A stretch of 41,427 bases of DNA. Origin: an uncultured Clostridia bacterium. Lineage in GTDB: Bacteria > Bacillota > Clostridia > Christensenellales > UBA1242. Location: contig CALWJZ010000008.1 in NCBI GenBank assembly GCA_944381145.1, positions 1 through 41,427 of the forward strand, given 5' to 3'. The translations under genes and the position numbers were made by a program. The notes under the pieces are model-generated. The model ran no database searches. It had not been told where the DNA came from and worked only from the letters and a program-made list of their open reading frames with translations. This document shows, in pieces, positions 33,667 through 41,427 of this stretch. Each line of letters opens with the position of its first letter. Position 1 is the stretch's first letter.

Positions 33667-34683
33667 TTATGCGCTTAATGATTGTCTAAAATCATTAATT
33701 TGTTTTTGTATTTTTTCTTTGTTATTTTGGAATTGATTTCTATGTTGTTCCATTAAATTTTTCATTTCTTCAACTTGATTTTTGAAATTATTTTTCAAGT
33801 TATTTAATGCTGTTTCTGCCATAGTTAAATTTTGTTGTAAACGAGTTATATTTTGAGAAAATTTGTTGGTTAAATTTTGTAATTCAAGTTTTGCTTGTTC
33901 CAAATTTTGTTGTATAACTTGTGCTTCGTCGCCAGTCAATGTCTTTAGCAACTCTTCAAAATTCGCAATTGCTTGTTCTGCTTTTTCTTTATTTTCTAAA
34001 TAATCTGCATAATAACTGTCATAACTAGTATAGAACGCTTGTAGGTTATCCAAATTTAAGTCTTCAATTATATTAGCAATTTTGTTATATTGTTCCATAA
34101 GTTCATTTTCAGTTTTCGAATTTACATCGGTTGCTGTATTTTTTATTGCAAGAACAGCATCTTTTAAACCATCTGTAATGTTTGAAATTGCTCCAGCAAT
34201 GATTCCATTTTCGTCAAAATAACTATTTATACTTTCAATAATTGTGCTTTTCATATCAGAATAATCTTTGTTTAATCCACTAATTGCAATATTAACAATA
34301 GTACCTTCTGTTTCTAAATCAATATAACCTGCTTCTGTTGTTAATTTAACAAATAAGTTTGTTGCTTCTTCTACATTTAGTCCTATAAATTCAGCATTTA
34401 AAATCAAAGCCTTGCCTTCATTGTTAAGAGCAACAACTCTCATTACTTTTTCGTTTCCATTCAAAATTATTTGAATTTGAGGTTTCTCAGAATCTGCATC
34501 ATCGGGGATTGCACTTGAATTTATTGTTGTGCTATTTTCTTCCCAAAGTGAACATGTAAGAATAGTTGTTTGAGTTTTTTCTCTTTTGTTGTTATTTACA
34601 ATAAGAACGATTGCTGTTATTGCAAGAGCTAATGCAACAGCAACACTTACTATAATAATAATTAATTTCTGAGTTTTTGTCAT
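33667..34683 (-). CDS. RsgI-like membrane-anchored protein with long coiled coil
   Basis: A 338-residue protein with one N-terminal membrane segment (7-29) after only a few cytoplasmic residues. Outside, residues 67-137 (QIQIILNGNEKVMRVVALNN, GLNVEEATNLFVKL, TIVNIAISG) resemble the domain that follows the membrane segment in RsgI anti-sigma factors. The cytoplasmic anti-sigma domain of RsgI is absent. Residues about 185-335 are Gln/Asn/Lys/Leu-rich heptads, a predicted coiled coil. A very good ribosome binding site (GGAGGAAATT) and promoter (TTGACA-17-TAAAAT) support expression. It is divergent from the GLUG lipoprotein. Possible role: envelope sensing or scaffolding (inference). Confidence 0.65.
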   Translation of the reverse strand: MTKTQKLIIIIVSVAVALALAITAIVLIVNNNKREKTQTTILTCSLWEENSTTINSSAIPDDADSEKPQIQIILNGNEKVMRVVALNNEGKALILNAEFIGLNVEEATNLFVKLTTEAGYIDLETEGTIVNIAISGLNKDYSDMKSTIIESINSYFDENGIIAGAISNITDGLKDAVLAIKNTATDVNSKTENELMEQYNKIANIIEDLNLDNLQAFYTSYDSYYADYLENKEKAEQAIANFEELLKTLTGDEAQVIQQNLEQAKLELQNLTNKFSQNITRLQQNLTMAETALNNLKNNFKNQVEEMKNLMEQHRNQFQNNKEKIQKQINDFRQSLSA

Positions 34684-34715
34684 AATTTCCTCCGAAAATA
34701 TTATAATTCATAATC

Positions 34716-34744
34716 ATTTTATCAATCGCAAACTTTGTTGTCAA
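34716..34744 (-). promoter_or_regulatory. Promoter of the RsgI-like gene
   Basis: Minus strand TTGACA (34739-34744), 17 bases ending TGA, TAAAAT (34716-34721): consensus -35 plus extended -10, leader about 25 bases. Confidence 0.75.
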
Positions 34745-34830
34745 TTATTTTTATAAATAATTAGATAATCAATCAAATTTTATTAATTTTATGTGATAAT
34801 TGATTTAATGATTTTATGTTGTTTATTTGA

Positions 34831-34859
34831 TTGACTTAATCACTAGTGTTTATTAAAAT
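34831..34859 (+). promoter_or_regulatory. Promoter of the GLUG lipoprotein gene
   Basis: TTGACT (34831-34836), 17 bases, TAAAAT (34854-34859); leader of about 53 bases. Confidence 0.65.
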
Positions 34860-34918
34860 ATAATTATATAATATTATAAATAATTTCTACGAATACTAAT
34901 TATAAGTAGGTAGTGAAG

Positions 34919-37381
34919 ATGAAATTTTGGAAAACTTTTTTTATTTGTTTGTTTTTAGTGATTACATGCATAACTTTTAATGCGTGTAGTTGTTCGCGTG
35001 CAAAACCCGAAGTGTCTATAGACTTAGATGGCGATGGCATAATTTCTGACTGGGAAACAATATTTGAAAATGTTGGTGCCTCAGATAGAATAATTCCTAG
35101 TACAACTCAATTAACGGAAATAAGTAGTTTGGAAGATTTGAAATCTATAAATGATAATGTTAATGAATCTAAAAATTATATTTTAACCAAAAATATAGAT
35201 TGTAAAGGGGAAACATTATCTATAAATCTTGGAACTTCTGTTTTGTATGGAAATAATAAGGTAATTAAAAATTTCAAATTAGGCAGTTGTAATTTTGAAA
35301 CTTCTGAAGATCAAACTATTGATGCAAATATATACGGATTATTTTATAATGGTGCTGGTATATTTGATTTAAGAGTCTTTTTGGGATATCAAAATATTTC
35401 AATTAATAATACCAAAACATATAGTTCTGCAAGTACATTTGTAAATATTGCAAATTTGGAAAATATAATTATAAAAGGTAAAATTGACTTTAATCGTTTG
35501 AGAACTGAAGGATTAAATCCAATCAATTATGTTGATTTATCCATAGTATATAATAATGTAAACAATATTATTGATGATAGTTTTGTTAAGGATACTTTTA
35601 TAAGGGAAATCCAAGTCATAGGTCAAATTAACTATGGGGAGCAAGGGGATACTGGTCAAACACGATTAAGATTAGGAAGTGTATCTTCGGCAATCAATGA
35701 TAATTCAACTTTGTATAATGCTTCTTCTGATGTTGATATTAGTGCAAGCACTGGAGGTTATCTAGTAGTTGGTGGCATAGTTGGCGAAAATAATGATATG
35801 GTTACAACTTGCGAGTACAATGGAACTATTTCATCTAATAATATACCTAATTGGGATAATAAAATAGGTGGAATTGTAGGATTAAATGGTAGAGATGGCG
35901 AAATAAAAAATGCAACTTGTAATGGTAATATTTCATATACTACAGAAATTGAGACATCAGATAAATATGATTTGAATATAGGTGGAATTAGTGGTAGTAA
36001 TTATGGAGTGGTAGAATATTGTGTCAATAATTCAACTATAAATGTTAGCAAAGCAAACAAAGCTCAAATTGGTGGTATAAGTGGATATTCGGAAGATGGA
36101 ATTTTTTCTAATATCATAAATAGGGGCAAAATTGATTGTAAGAATATAACCGATTTGTATATAGCAGAAATGGTGGGCATTACTAAAAATGGTTATTTCG
36201 AAACAATTATTGATAATACAACGATATCTGTTGATAATCATGAAATCAATTCAAATGTTAAACTTGGAATGCTAACAATATTTGAAGATGTATCCCTTTT
36301 GTTTAGTCCAGATAATGAATATAATGCCTTATACACGCCTAGTTTCTCAGGTATATTATTAGCAGGAACAGTTAATGTGAACATGAAACCACAGACTACA
36401 AATTCAAATATTTTTGTATATAATTTGGGTTTGAGAAATAAATATGAGGCCTATGTTCGTGATGAGTCTGGTTATCCAATAACTAAACCTGTGCTTGACG
36501 AAAATGGTAAGCCTGTATTAGATGAAAATAACGATCCTTTGTATGAATATGAAACCATAACATATCTTCCAGATGTGTATAGCAAACTTTTTGTACTTGA
36601 AACATATTCACTAAAGAAATATTCAACAAATGATAATTCATCTCCACAAGATGTTCTAGATATAACATATGCAAAAGATAATAGCAATGCTAATCTTGTT
36701 TCAAGTTGTTCTTCAAGTAGATTGCAAGTTAATTTCTTTGTAAGAGACTTAGGATTTAAATATGGTGTAAATCATAATGAAATAGATTTGAGTGAAATAG
36801 ATCTGATGAAAATTAAATTTAATCTTGATGAAAATAAATCTACTACAAAGTATTTTGAAGAAAAAAGTTATAATGGAGAACTAGTTAGTTTTGATAAATT
36901 TATAGAAAATGCATGTACTTATGATAAAAATGATGAAATGTATAGTTTGCTTAATAGTTTAATTTTGTCTGATTCTACATCACTTTATATTCCTCTTAAA
37001 ATTTCTGGTAAATTTGCTATTACATCTGAAACTGATCTTCCAAACTCTGATTCATCGGATGATATGTCAGATGAGGAAATTGATACTTCAATAACATTAC
37101 AAAAAAATTTTGCTAATAACATTAATATTATTATTAAAAATATGTTAAATGTTTCATCTACAATAATAGAATTAACGGACAAAAAAACAGATATTCAAGA
37201 TTCTTTTGATTTAAATGCAATTGTAAAATACGAAAGACTAAGATTTAGAGATTCAAATTATATTTATGAATTAACCTTTAATGTGTCACAACTTGTTGAA
37301 GATAGTGATAAAACAGATGAAGAAATTAAGTCTAATTCATATATAGTTTATTTGCAATATGTAAAAACTAATCGATATTAA
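34919..37381 (+). CDS. Lipoprotein with GLUG repeats and a calcium-loop motif
   Basis: An 820-residue surface lipoprotein. Signal KFWKTFFICLFLVITCITF with lipobox FNAC (Cys near 23). Just after it comes DLDGDGIISDWE, an EF-hand/thrombospondin-3-like calcium loop. Residues about 280-410 carry at least four GLUG-type repeats (GGIVGENNDMV, GGIVGLNGRDG, GGISGSNYGVV, GGISGYSEDGI), each followed by a CxxNGxI-like strand, indicating a beta-helix as in bacterial adhesins. The remainder is unassigned. The frame opens with GTG at 34913, but the ATG two codons later has AGG eight bases upstream, so I use 34919. Adhesion or cell-surface binding is the likely role from GLUG proteins elsewhere; the target is unknown. 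Confidence 0.75.
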   Translation: MKFWKTFFICLFLVITCITFNACSCSRAKPEVSIDLDGDGIISDWETIFENVGASDRIIPSTTQLTEISSLEDLKSINDNVNESKNYILTKNIDCKGETLSINLGTSVLYGNNKVIKNFKLGSCNFETSEDQTIDANIYGLFYNGAGIFDLRVFLGYQNISINNTKTYSSASTFVNIANLENIIIKGKIDFNRLRTEGLNPINYVDLSIVYNNVNNIIDDSFVKDTFIREIQVIGQINYGEQGDTGQTRLRLGSVSSAINDNSTLYNASSDVDISASTGGYLVVGGIVGENNDMVTTCEYNGTISSNNIPNWDNKIGGIVGLNGRDGEIKNATCNGNISYTTEIETSDKYDLNIGGISGSNYGVVEYCVNNSTINVSKANKAQIGGISGYSEDGIFSNIINRGKIDCKNITDLYIAEMVGITKNGYFETIIDNTTISVDNHEINSNVKLGMLTIFEDVSLLFSPDNEYNALYTPSFSGILLAGTVNVNMKPQTTNSNIFVYNLGLRNKYEAYVRDESGYPITKPVLDENGKPVLDENNDPLYEYETITYLPDVYSKLFVLETYSLKKYSTNDNSSPQDVLDITYAKDNSNANLVSSCSSSRLQVNFFVRDLGFKYGVNHNEIDLSEIDLMKIKFNLDENKSTTKYFEEKSYNGELVSFDKFIENACTYDKNDEMYSLLNSLILSDSTSLYIPLKISGKFAITSETDLPNSDSSDDMSDEEIDTSITLQKNFANNINIIIKNMLNVSSTIIELTDKKTDIQDSFDLNAIVKYERLRFRDSNYIYELTFNVSQLVEDSDKTDEEIKSNSYIVYLQYVKTNRY

Positions 37382-37407
37382 AAGCAAGTTTTAACTTGCT
37401 TTTTTTG
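37380..37407 (+). terminator. Intrinsic terminator
   Basis: AAAAGCAAGT / ACTTGCTTTT stem with a four-base loop, seven-T run, beginning at the lipoprotein stop codon. Confidence 0.85.
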
Positions 37408-37468
37408 TTATAAACTTAATTTTTTTATAATTTTGTACAATTAATGTAGATATTTTTACAAAAATTAT

Positions 37469-37498
37469 TTGGTTTAAAAATTATATTTATGATAAACT
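37469..37498 (+). promoter_or_regulatory. Promoter of the four-gene envelope operon
   Basis: TTGGTT (37469-37474), 18 bases ending TGA, TAAACT (37493-37498): extended -10 with a weak -35. Confidence 0.45.
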
Positions 37499-37526
37499 AT
37501 AAAAAATAAAAAAAGTAGGGTTTGTT

Positions 37527-38057
37527 ATGGAAGAAAATAATGTTTCAAATGAAAAACAACAAATTGACAATAACAACAAAAAAATTTCTCAAGAACAAAA
37601 CTTAGAAAATGCAAACAACAATAAAAATGACAATATATTACATGAAAATATTACACCTCCTAGTGGAGTTTTGACCAAAATGTACATGACAAGGTTGGGA
37701 AAAATTCTATCAAATATTTCTATATTTTGTTTATTTGTTAGTTTGGCTTCAATGACGGCAATGATATTATCATTATTATGGTTAGTTATTGCGTTAATTC
37801 TTATTATAGGGACATTAGGAGCAATTTATGTAATAATTCCAAACTTTAGATTGGTAAACACAGCAGAAAGTATTGGTAACTTTGCTGAATTTCTTAGCAA
37901 AATTGTTCCTTATAGTTTGGCAATTGGTATTGTATGTGCTATTGCTTCGCTTGTATTATTAATTTGGGATAGAAATAATATTCCATGGTTTAGAGTAGTA
38001 TTTTCTATAATAGTAATAGTGGTATTATTAATTGTGGCTATTGCATTATTTCTATAG
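37527..38057 (+). CDS. Multi-pass membrane protein, unknown function
   Basis: A 176-residue protein. The first 55 residues are hydrophilic and very rich in Asn, Lys, Gln and Glu, probably disordered. They are followed by about four hydrophobic segments: two around 60-100 (ISIFCLFVSLASMTAMILSL, VIALILIIGTLGAIYVII) and two at 128-176 (YSLAIGIVCAIASLVLLIW, VVFSIIVIVVLLIVAIALFL). No family recognised. The ribosome binding site is weak (TAGGG). First of four closely spaced genes (gaps of 9, 17 and 26 bases). Confidence 0.7.
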   Translation: MEENNVSNEKQQIDNNNKKISQEQNLENANNNKNDNILHENITPPSGVLTKMYMTRLGKILSNISIFCLFVSLASMTAMILSLLWLVIALILIIGTLGAIYVIIPNFRLVNTAESIGNFAEFLSKIVPYSLAIGIVCAIASLVLLIWDRNNIPWFRVVFSIIVIVVLLIVAIALFL

Positions 38058-38066
38058 GAGAATTGT

Positions 38067-38585
38067 ATGAAAGAATTAAACTTAAAAATTTTAGGGTCAG
38101 CACAAATAAAACCTACTATATTGATCGATAATAAAAAGGTAAAGTCAAAAAAAAATAAATATGGTTCATATGATATTTTATATACTACCGAAAAAGACCA
38201 TGTAGAAGTTTCTATTTGCAAATATTTAGAAATAAATGGAAAACTTTGGTTTTTGATGTCAATGCTTTTTTGGTTAATATCATTTTTTGGAATATTTGAT
38301 GTCCCATATGATAGGAAATGCATTGTTTTGAATTGCAAATTTAATTTGGAGTTAAAAGAAAAAAATAATGTAAGCGTTAAGTTTAATACCATAAAAACTC
38401 AAGGTGAAGCTGTTACAATTGAAACTGATTCAAAATATGAAATCTTATCAAATTTCTATTATTTAGATAAAAAAGCAAAAAAGAGAATTGTATTTCTTAG
38501 AATTTTTAAATTGATTTCGTTTGTATTGGTTGTGATTCTTGTTACAGTTCTTGGTGTGAAAGGTATGTTTACAAATATAAATTAA
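38067..38585 (+). CDS. Two-segment membrane protein, unknown function
   Basis: A 172-residue protein: a soluble strand-rich N-terminal part (1-70), a membrane segment (about 71-90, WFLMSMLFWLISFFGIF), a second soluble part, and a C-terminal membrane segment (about 146-167). I see no domain I can name. AGGAG is seven bases before the ATG, nine bases after the preceding stop. Likely works with its neighbours at the membrane. Confidence 0.7.
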   Translation: MKELNLKILGSAQIKPTILIDNKKVKSKKNKYGSYDILYTTEKDHVEVSICKYLEINGKLWFLMSMLFWLISFFGIFDVPYDRKCIVLNCKFNLELKEKNNVSVKFNTIKTQGEAVTIETDSKYEILSNFYYLDKKAKKRIVFLRIFKLISFVLVVILVTVLGVKGMFTNIN

Positions 38586-38602
38586 ATTACAAAGGAGATA
38601 TT

Positions 38603-39085
38603 ATGAAAGTTTACGTAAAAAATAAATTATTTTCAATCGGTGGTAGTTCTTCAGTTTTGAATGAGAATAAAGAACCAGTTTATAATGTAAAAGGTAAATG
38701 GCTTAGTTTCACTAGAAAAAAAAGAATATGTGATTTGGACGGAAATGTCTTATATACAGTTAGAAATAAATGGTTTAATTGGTTTGTACATAGTGCATAT
38801 ATATATGATGCAAACAAAAACAAAATTGCAAAAGTAAAAGATAAATGGTTTAATGTCAAAAGAGAATATATTATAGAAGGGTATGAAAGTGAAATAAGTA
38901 TTCAAGGTAATTTCTTTTCATTAACTAGTGAGATAATAAGGAATAATGAAGTAATAGGGACAATCAGACGTCAAATAACTTTTATACAAGATGCGTTTGA
39001 AGTAGAAGCAAGTGAAGAAGACATGCCATTTGTGATAGCGCTTGTTATTGCAATTGATAATATTACTGATAAAAAAAGAAGATAA
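38603..39085 (+). CDS. LURP-one-related (LOR, tubby-like fold) protein
   Basis: A 160-residue cytoplasmic protein of the LURP-one-related family (PF04525; B. subtilis YxjI type), whose fold is a 12-strand barrel around a central helix like the Tubby C-terminal domain. The repeating strand pattern is clear: KLFSIGGSSSVLNENKEPVY, VKGKWLSFTRKKRICDLDGN, VRNKWFNWFVHSAYIYDANK, KDKWFNVKREYIIEG. The function of bacterial members is not established; membrane lipid binding is suggested by the fold. AAGGAGATATT precedes the ATG. It is the third gene of the operon with two membrane proteins and a lipoprotein. Confidence 0.82.
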   Translation: MKVYVKNKLFSIGGSSSVLNENKEPVYNVKGKWLSFTRKKRICDLDGNVLYTVRNKWFNWFVHSAYIYDANKNKIAKVKDKWFNVKREYIIEGYESEISIQGNFFSLTSEIIRNNEVIGTIRRQITFIQDAFEVEASEEDMPFVIALVIAIDNITDKKRR

Positions 39086-39111
39086 AAACAATTTTTGTGG
39101 AAGGTGGATTT

Positions 39112-40008
39112 ATGAATAAAAAAATTATATCTTTTTTGATTGCGCTTGCATTGTTTATTCCTACTTTAATTTTAGTATCAGGTTGTAACAAAACTGTTAG
39201 CAAAATCAAAGCCAAAGATGTATATGCTTTTTCTGCCCTTTCAAGCGTAGAATACTTGAAAAATATGGACGAAATGAACATTTCTGAGTTAAATTCTTCA
39301 AATGCAACTTCTAGGCCCAGTATTATAGAAGATAAAGATGTGCAAGGAATTAAAGATTGTTTGACAATGTTTGATAGCATTTTAAACAATGGATATAAGC
39401 AGTCAACCAAAGAAAATGATTCACAACAAGAAGATTTATCTATTTATAAATTTAAAATGACAATATCTATTCCACAATCAAATGAAACTTTAACTATGTA
39501 CTATGACGAAATTGATGCTGTTACAAAAGTTGATATTGAGGAAGGAGAAGAAGAAACCTCCACTAGACTACAAGGAATACTTGTTGCTGGCGACAGAAAA
39601 TTTGATGTTTTCGGTGAAAAGGAAGTAGAAAAAGAAAGAAATGAGATAGAAATTTCTGTTGAATTTACCACAAAGAGTAGAGTAAATCCAAATAATTATA
39701 TAGAGGTAAGTCAGTCTTTTGAAAACGATGAAATAGAATACGAGTATAAAATATTTGAAAATGGCAGGAAAGTTCAAGATTTAGAAGTTGAATATGAAAG
39801 TGAAAAAAACAAAACTGAACTAGAGTTTCAACTAAAAGATTTAACAAGTGGAGTTTTTGTAGAAACTAAGTATAAAGTAAACGCAATTACACAAGGTTTT
39901 AGAGTCATAGTTCAAAAAAATAGACAAACAGAAACAATAACTGTTGAAAAATTAGAAAATGGATATAAATTTACTTATCTATCAAATGGTTTTGTAGAAA
40001 ATGTTTAA
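39112..40008 (+). CDS. Lipoprotein of unknown function
   Basis: A 298-residue lipoprotein: signal NKKIISFLIALALFIPTLILV with lipobox VSGC (Cys near 25). The mature part is acidic and strand-rich with EYEYKIFENGRKVQDLEVEY-like alternating segments; no motif recognised. The open frame can begin at a GTG at 39097, but the ATG at 39112 starts a proper signal peptide and has AAGGTGG before it. Last gene of the four-gene operon, followed directly by a terminator. Confidence 0.75.
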   Translation: MNKKIISFLIALALFIPTLILVSGCNKTVSKIKAKDVYAFSALSSVEYLKNMDEMNISELNSSNATSRPSIIEDKDVQGIKDCLTMFDSILNNGYKQSTKENDSQQEDLSIYKFKMTISIPQSNETLTMYYDEIDAVTKVDIEEGEEETSTRLQGILVAGDRKFDVFGEKEVEKERNEIEISVEFTTKSRVNPNNYIEVSQSFENDEIEYEYKIFENGRKVQDLEVEYESEKNKTELEFQLKDLTSGVFVETKYKVNAITQGFRVIVQKNRQTETITVEKLENGYKFTYLSNGFVENV

Positions 40009-40012
40009 GATG

Positions 40013-40042
40013 TGAAACACGCAAATATAATGCGTGTTTTTT
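40013..40042 (+). terminator. Intrinsic terminator
   Basis: AAACACGCA / TGCGTGTTT stem with a seven-base loop, T-run to 40042. It ends the four-gene operon. Confidence 0.85.
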
Positions 40043-40044
40043 GA

Positions 40045-40073
40045 TTGTTTCAATTTTTAGATTGTGTTAAAAT
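40045..40073 (+). promoter_or_regulatory. Promoter of the EEP-fold gene
   Basis: TTGTTT (40045-40050), 17 bases ending TGT, TAAAAT (40068-40073), an extended -10. Confidence 0.5.
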
Positions 40074-40094
40074 TAGTATGAAAGAGGTAAGAAT

Positions 40095-41204
40095 ATGGTT
40101 AAAGCTAATTCATGGTGGAAAATTTTCATAAAAATATTGGCTATTATACTCGCTTTTATTATTTTGCTGATAGGTTCTTATGTGTTATATGTTATCCTGC
40201 AATACAAAAGAATAGAAGACAATCTTTCAATTAACATCAATAACAATCAAATAGAAAAAGTGAAAATTGCAGAAACATATTCAATTTCTACATATAATAT
40301 AGGTTTTGGTGCTTATTCGCAAGACTTTTCGTTTTTTATGGATAGTGGTGAAACCCTTGATGGAACAAAACTTCAAGGTACAGGCAGTGTAGCAAAAGAT
40401 AAAGAAACAGTTTTGAAAAATACCCAAGGTGCTATAAATACTATAAAACAACATGATGTCGATTTTGCTTTTTTTCAAGAAGTCGATGTGGAAGCTACGA
40501 GGAGTTATAAAGTAAATCAATTTAAGGAAATTCAAGAGAATTTCCCCGGTTATTCGAATTCTATATCTATTAATTTTGATAGTGCATATCTTTTGTATCC
40601 TTTAAATAGTCCTCATGGCAAAACTAAAGCCGGCATTGTAACACTTTCTAAATATAATATTTCAAATGCTATTAGACGCAGTCTTCCAGTTGATGATAGT
40701 TTTCCAACTAAATTTTTTGATTTGGATAGATGTTTTCAATTGACTAGATTACCTATTGATAATTCTGAAAAAGAACTCGTTTTGATCAATATTCACATGA
40801 GTGCATACGATGAGGGAGGAAAGATTAGAGCTAAACAATTGAAAATGTTAAATGAAGTCCTAAAAAATGAAAATGAATTAAATAATTATGTAATTGTTGG
40901 TGGAGATTTTAATCATGATATCTCAATTTTACAACCTAATTGGCAAACAAACAGAAAAACTCCAGAATGGGCAGTTAAATTAAATAACGAAGATTTAACT
41001 GAAGGTTATAGAATAGTTTCGAGTATCAATGCTCCTACTTGTAGATCTACAGATACAGCTTATATAAAAAATGAAAATTATTTAGTAGTTATTGATGGTT
41101 ATATATGTTCAAATAATGTAAACATAGTTTCAATAGAAAATATAGATACTGATTTTTTGTATTCTGATCACAATCCAGCACTTTTGAATTTTCAATTATC
41201 ATAA
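40095..41204 (+). CDS. Membrane-anchored endonuclease/exonuclease/phosphatase-family protein
   Basis: A 369-residue protein with an N-terminal membrane anchor (about 9-36) and an extracytoplasmic EEP domain, the fold of DNase I, sphingomyelinase and inositol phosphatases. Catalytic positions are visible: N68 (STYNIGFG), E129 (FFQEVD), H234 (INIHMSAY), D271 and N273 (VGGDFNHD), and the C-terminal SDHNP near 358-362. Metal-dependent phosphodiester or phosphomonoester hydrolysis is expected; the substrate (nucleic acid, phospholipid head group or inositol phosphate) cannot be told. AGAGG is seven bases before the ATG. It is transcribed alone, between two terminators. Confidence 0.88.
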   Translation: MVKANSWWKIFIKILAIILAFIILLIGSYVLYVILQYKRIEDNLSININNNQIEKVKIAETYSISTYNIGFGAYSQDFSFFMDSGETLDGTKLQGTGSVAKDKETVLKNTQGAINTIKQHDVDFAFFQEVDVEATRSYKVNQFKEIQENFPGYSNSISINFDSAYLLYPLNSPHGKTKAGIVTLSKYNISNAIRRSLPVDDSFPTKFFDLDRCFQLTRLPIDNSEKELVLINIHMSAYDEGGKIRAKQLKMLNEVLKNENELNNYVIVGGDFNHDISILQPNWQTNRKTPEWAVKLNNEDLTEGYRIVSSINAPTCRSTDTAYIKNENYLVVIDGYICSNNVNIVSIENIDTDFLYSDHNPALLNFQLS

Positions 41205-41233
41205 AAAGAGACCTTATAACTAGGTCTCTTTTT
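41203..41233. terminator. Bidirectional terminator
   Basis: AAAAAGAGACCT / AGGTCTCTTTTT, 12 perfect pairs, seven-base loop. It lies between the EEP-fold gene and the convergent gene at the window edge. Confidence 0.9.
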
Positions 41234-41249
41234 GTATTCTTTATGATAT

Positions 41250-41427
41250 TTATTCTCCCAAATAAGTTATTATCATAGTAGCAAGGGGATTTATTAAATA
41301 TGACTTGCTTTCTGAAATAATGTTAATTGGGGATTTTAATATAATTGATTTTTTTGACAAATTAGCCAATTCATAAATGTTATCAATACAATTAACTTTA
41401 AATATCCCAGCTCCTGATATTGGTTGA
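41250..41427 (-). CDS. 3' end of a leftward gene, cut by the window edge
   Basis: An open frame enters from the right edge and ends with TAA at 41250. The visible 58 residues (QPISGAGIFKVNCIDNIYEL... ending INPLATMIITYLGE) have alternating hydrophobic residues typical of a small alpha/beta domain. A phosphocarrier-like (HPr) fold crossed my mind but the match is too weak to claim. A shared terminator 17 bases beyond the stop supports a real gene. Confidence 0.5.
   Translation of the reverse strand, partial: QPISGAGIFKVNCIDNIYELANLSKKSIILKSPINIISESKSYLINPLATMIITYLGE

Noticed and set aside
28003..37407. Similar hairpins AAAGCAAGT...ACTTGCTTT at 28003 and 37380 as copies of a mobile repeat
   Set aside because: Both are simple terminators directly after stop codons; similarity is limited to the short stem.
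1..41427. CRISPR array
   Set aside because: No regularly spaced direct repeats of 25-40 bases were seen anywhere; the repeats noticed are terminators or A+T-rich runs.
41250..41427. Partial frame at the right edge as an HPr-like protein
   Set aside because: The visible 58 residues lack a convincing match and the N-terminal active-site region lies outside the window.

Overview
The window is a very A+T-rich bacterial chromosome segment. It uses the standard bacterial code (TGA ends several genes), strong GGAG-type ribosome binding sites and many short hairpin terminators. It carries several lipoproteins and the Bacillota-type cluster murB - PHP phosphatase - whiA - dnaE - pfkA. The best guess is an uncultured anaerobic Clostridia-like Bacillota; this rests on gene content and composition, not on a database match.

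Layout. 19-5327: asnS runs leftward. Divergent from it is a three-gene catabolic-looking operon: an old-yellow-enzyme-type enoate reductase followed by the large and small subunits of an aconitase-X hydro-lyase. 5389-10309: a ferritin-like protein, an M1-like metallopeptidase lipoprotein, a YhcC/YtqA-type radical SAM protein and L-lactate dehydrogenase. 10790-12838: a large lipoprotein of unknown function. 13344-20602: the cell-wall/division/replication/glycolysis cluster. 20679-21942: two convergent Nudix genes, one with a degenerate Nudix box, and a tiny membrane protein. 22209-27098: oligoendopeptidase F, and a leftward operon of an RsmF-like rRNA methyltransferase, a DHH phosphoesterase and a SpoU methyltransferase. 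27242-29836: three adjacent genes of an unrecognised family that look like divergent paralogues. 29878-30750: a DegV lipid-binding protein. 30751-33386: a gene-poor stretch with what looks like a decayed XRE-type regulator whose operator-like palindrome survives, and an HD-domain protein; it ends at the 3' side of two tRNA genes (Thr-CGU, Gly-CCC). 33667-41204: an envelope-associated region with an RsgI-like membrane protein with a coiled coil, a GLUG-repeat lipoprotein, a four-gene operon (two membrane proteins, a LURP-one-related protein, a lipoprotein) and a membrane-anchored EEP-fold phosphatase/nuclease. The last 180 bases hold the 3' end of a leftward gene.

The least explained parts are the three-gene family at 27.2-29.8 kb, the pairing of enoate reductase with a split aconitase X at 1.5-5.3 kb, the 14-bp inverted repeat around the rsmF promoter, and the decayed regulator with intact palindromes at 31.0 kb. 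Promoters that can be read by eye often carry an extended -10 (TGn), and two genes sit so close to their promoter that they may be leaderless or mis-started.
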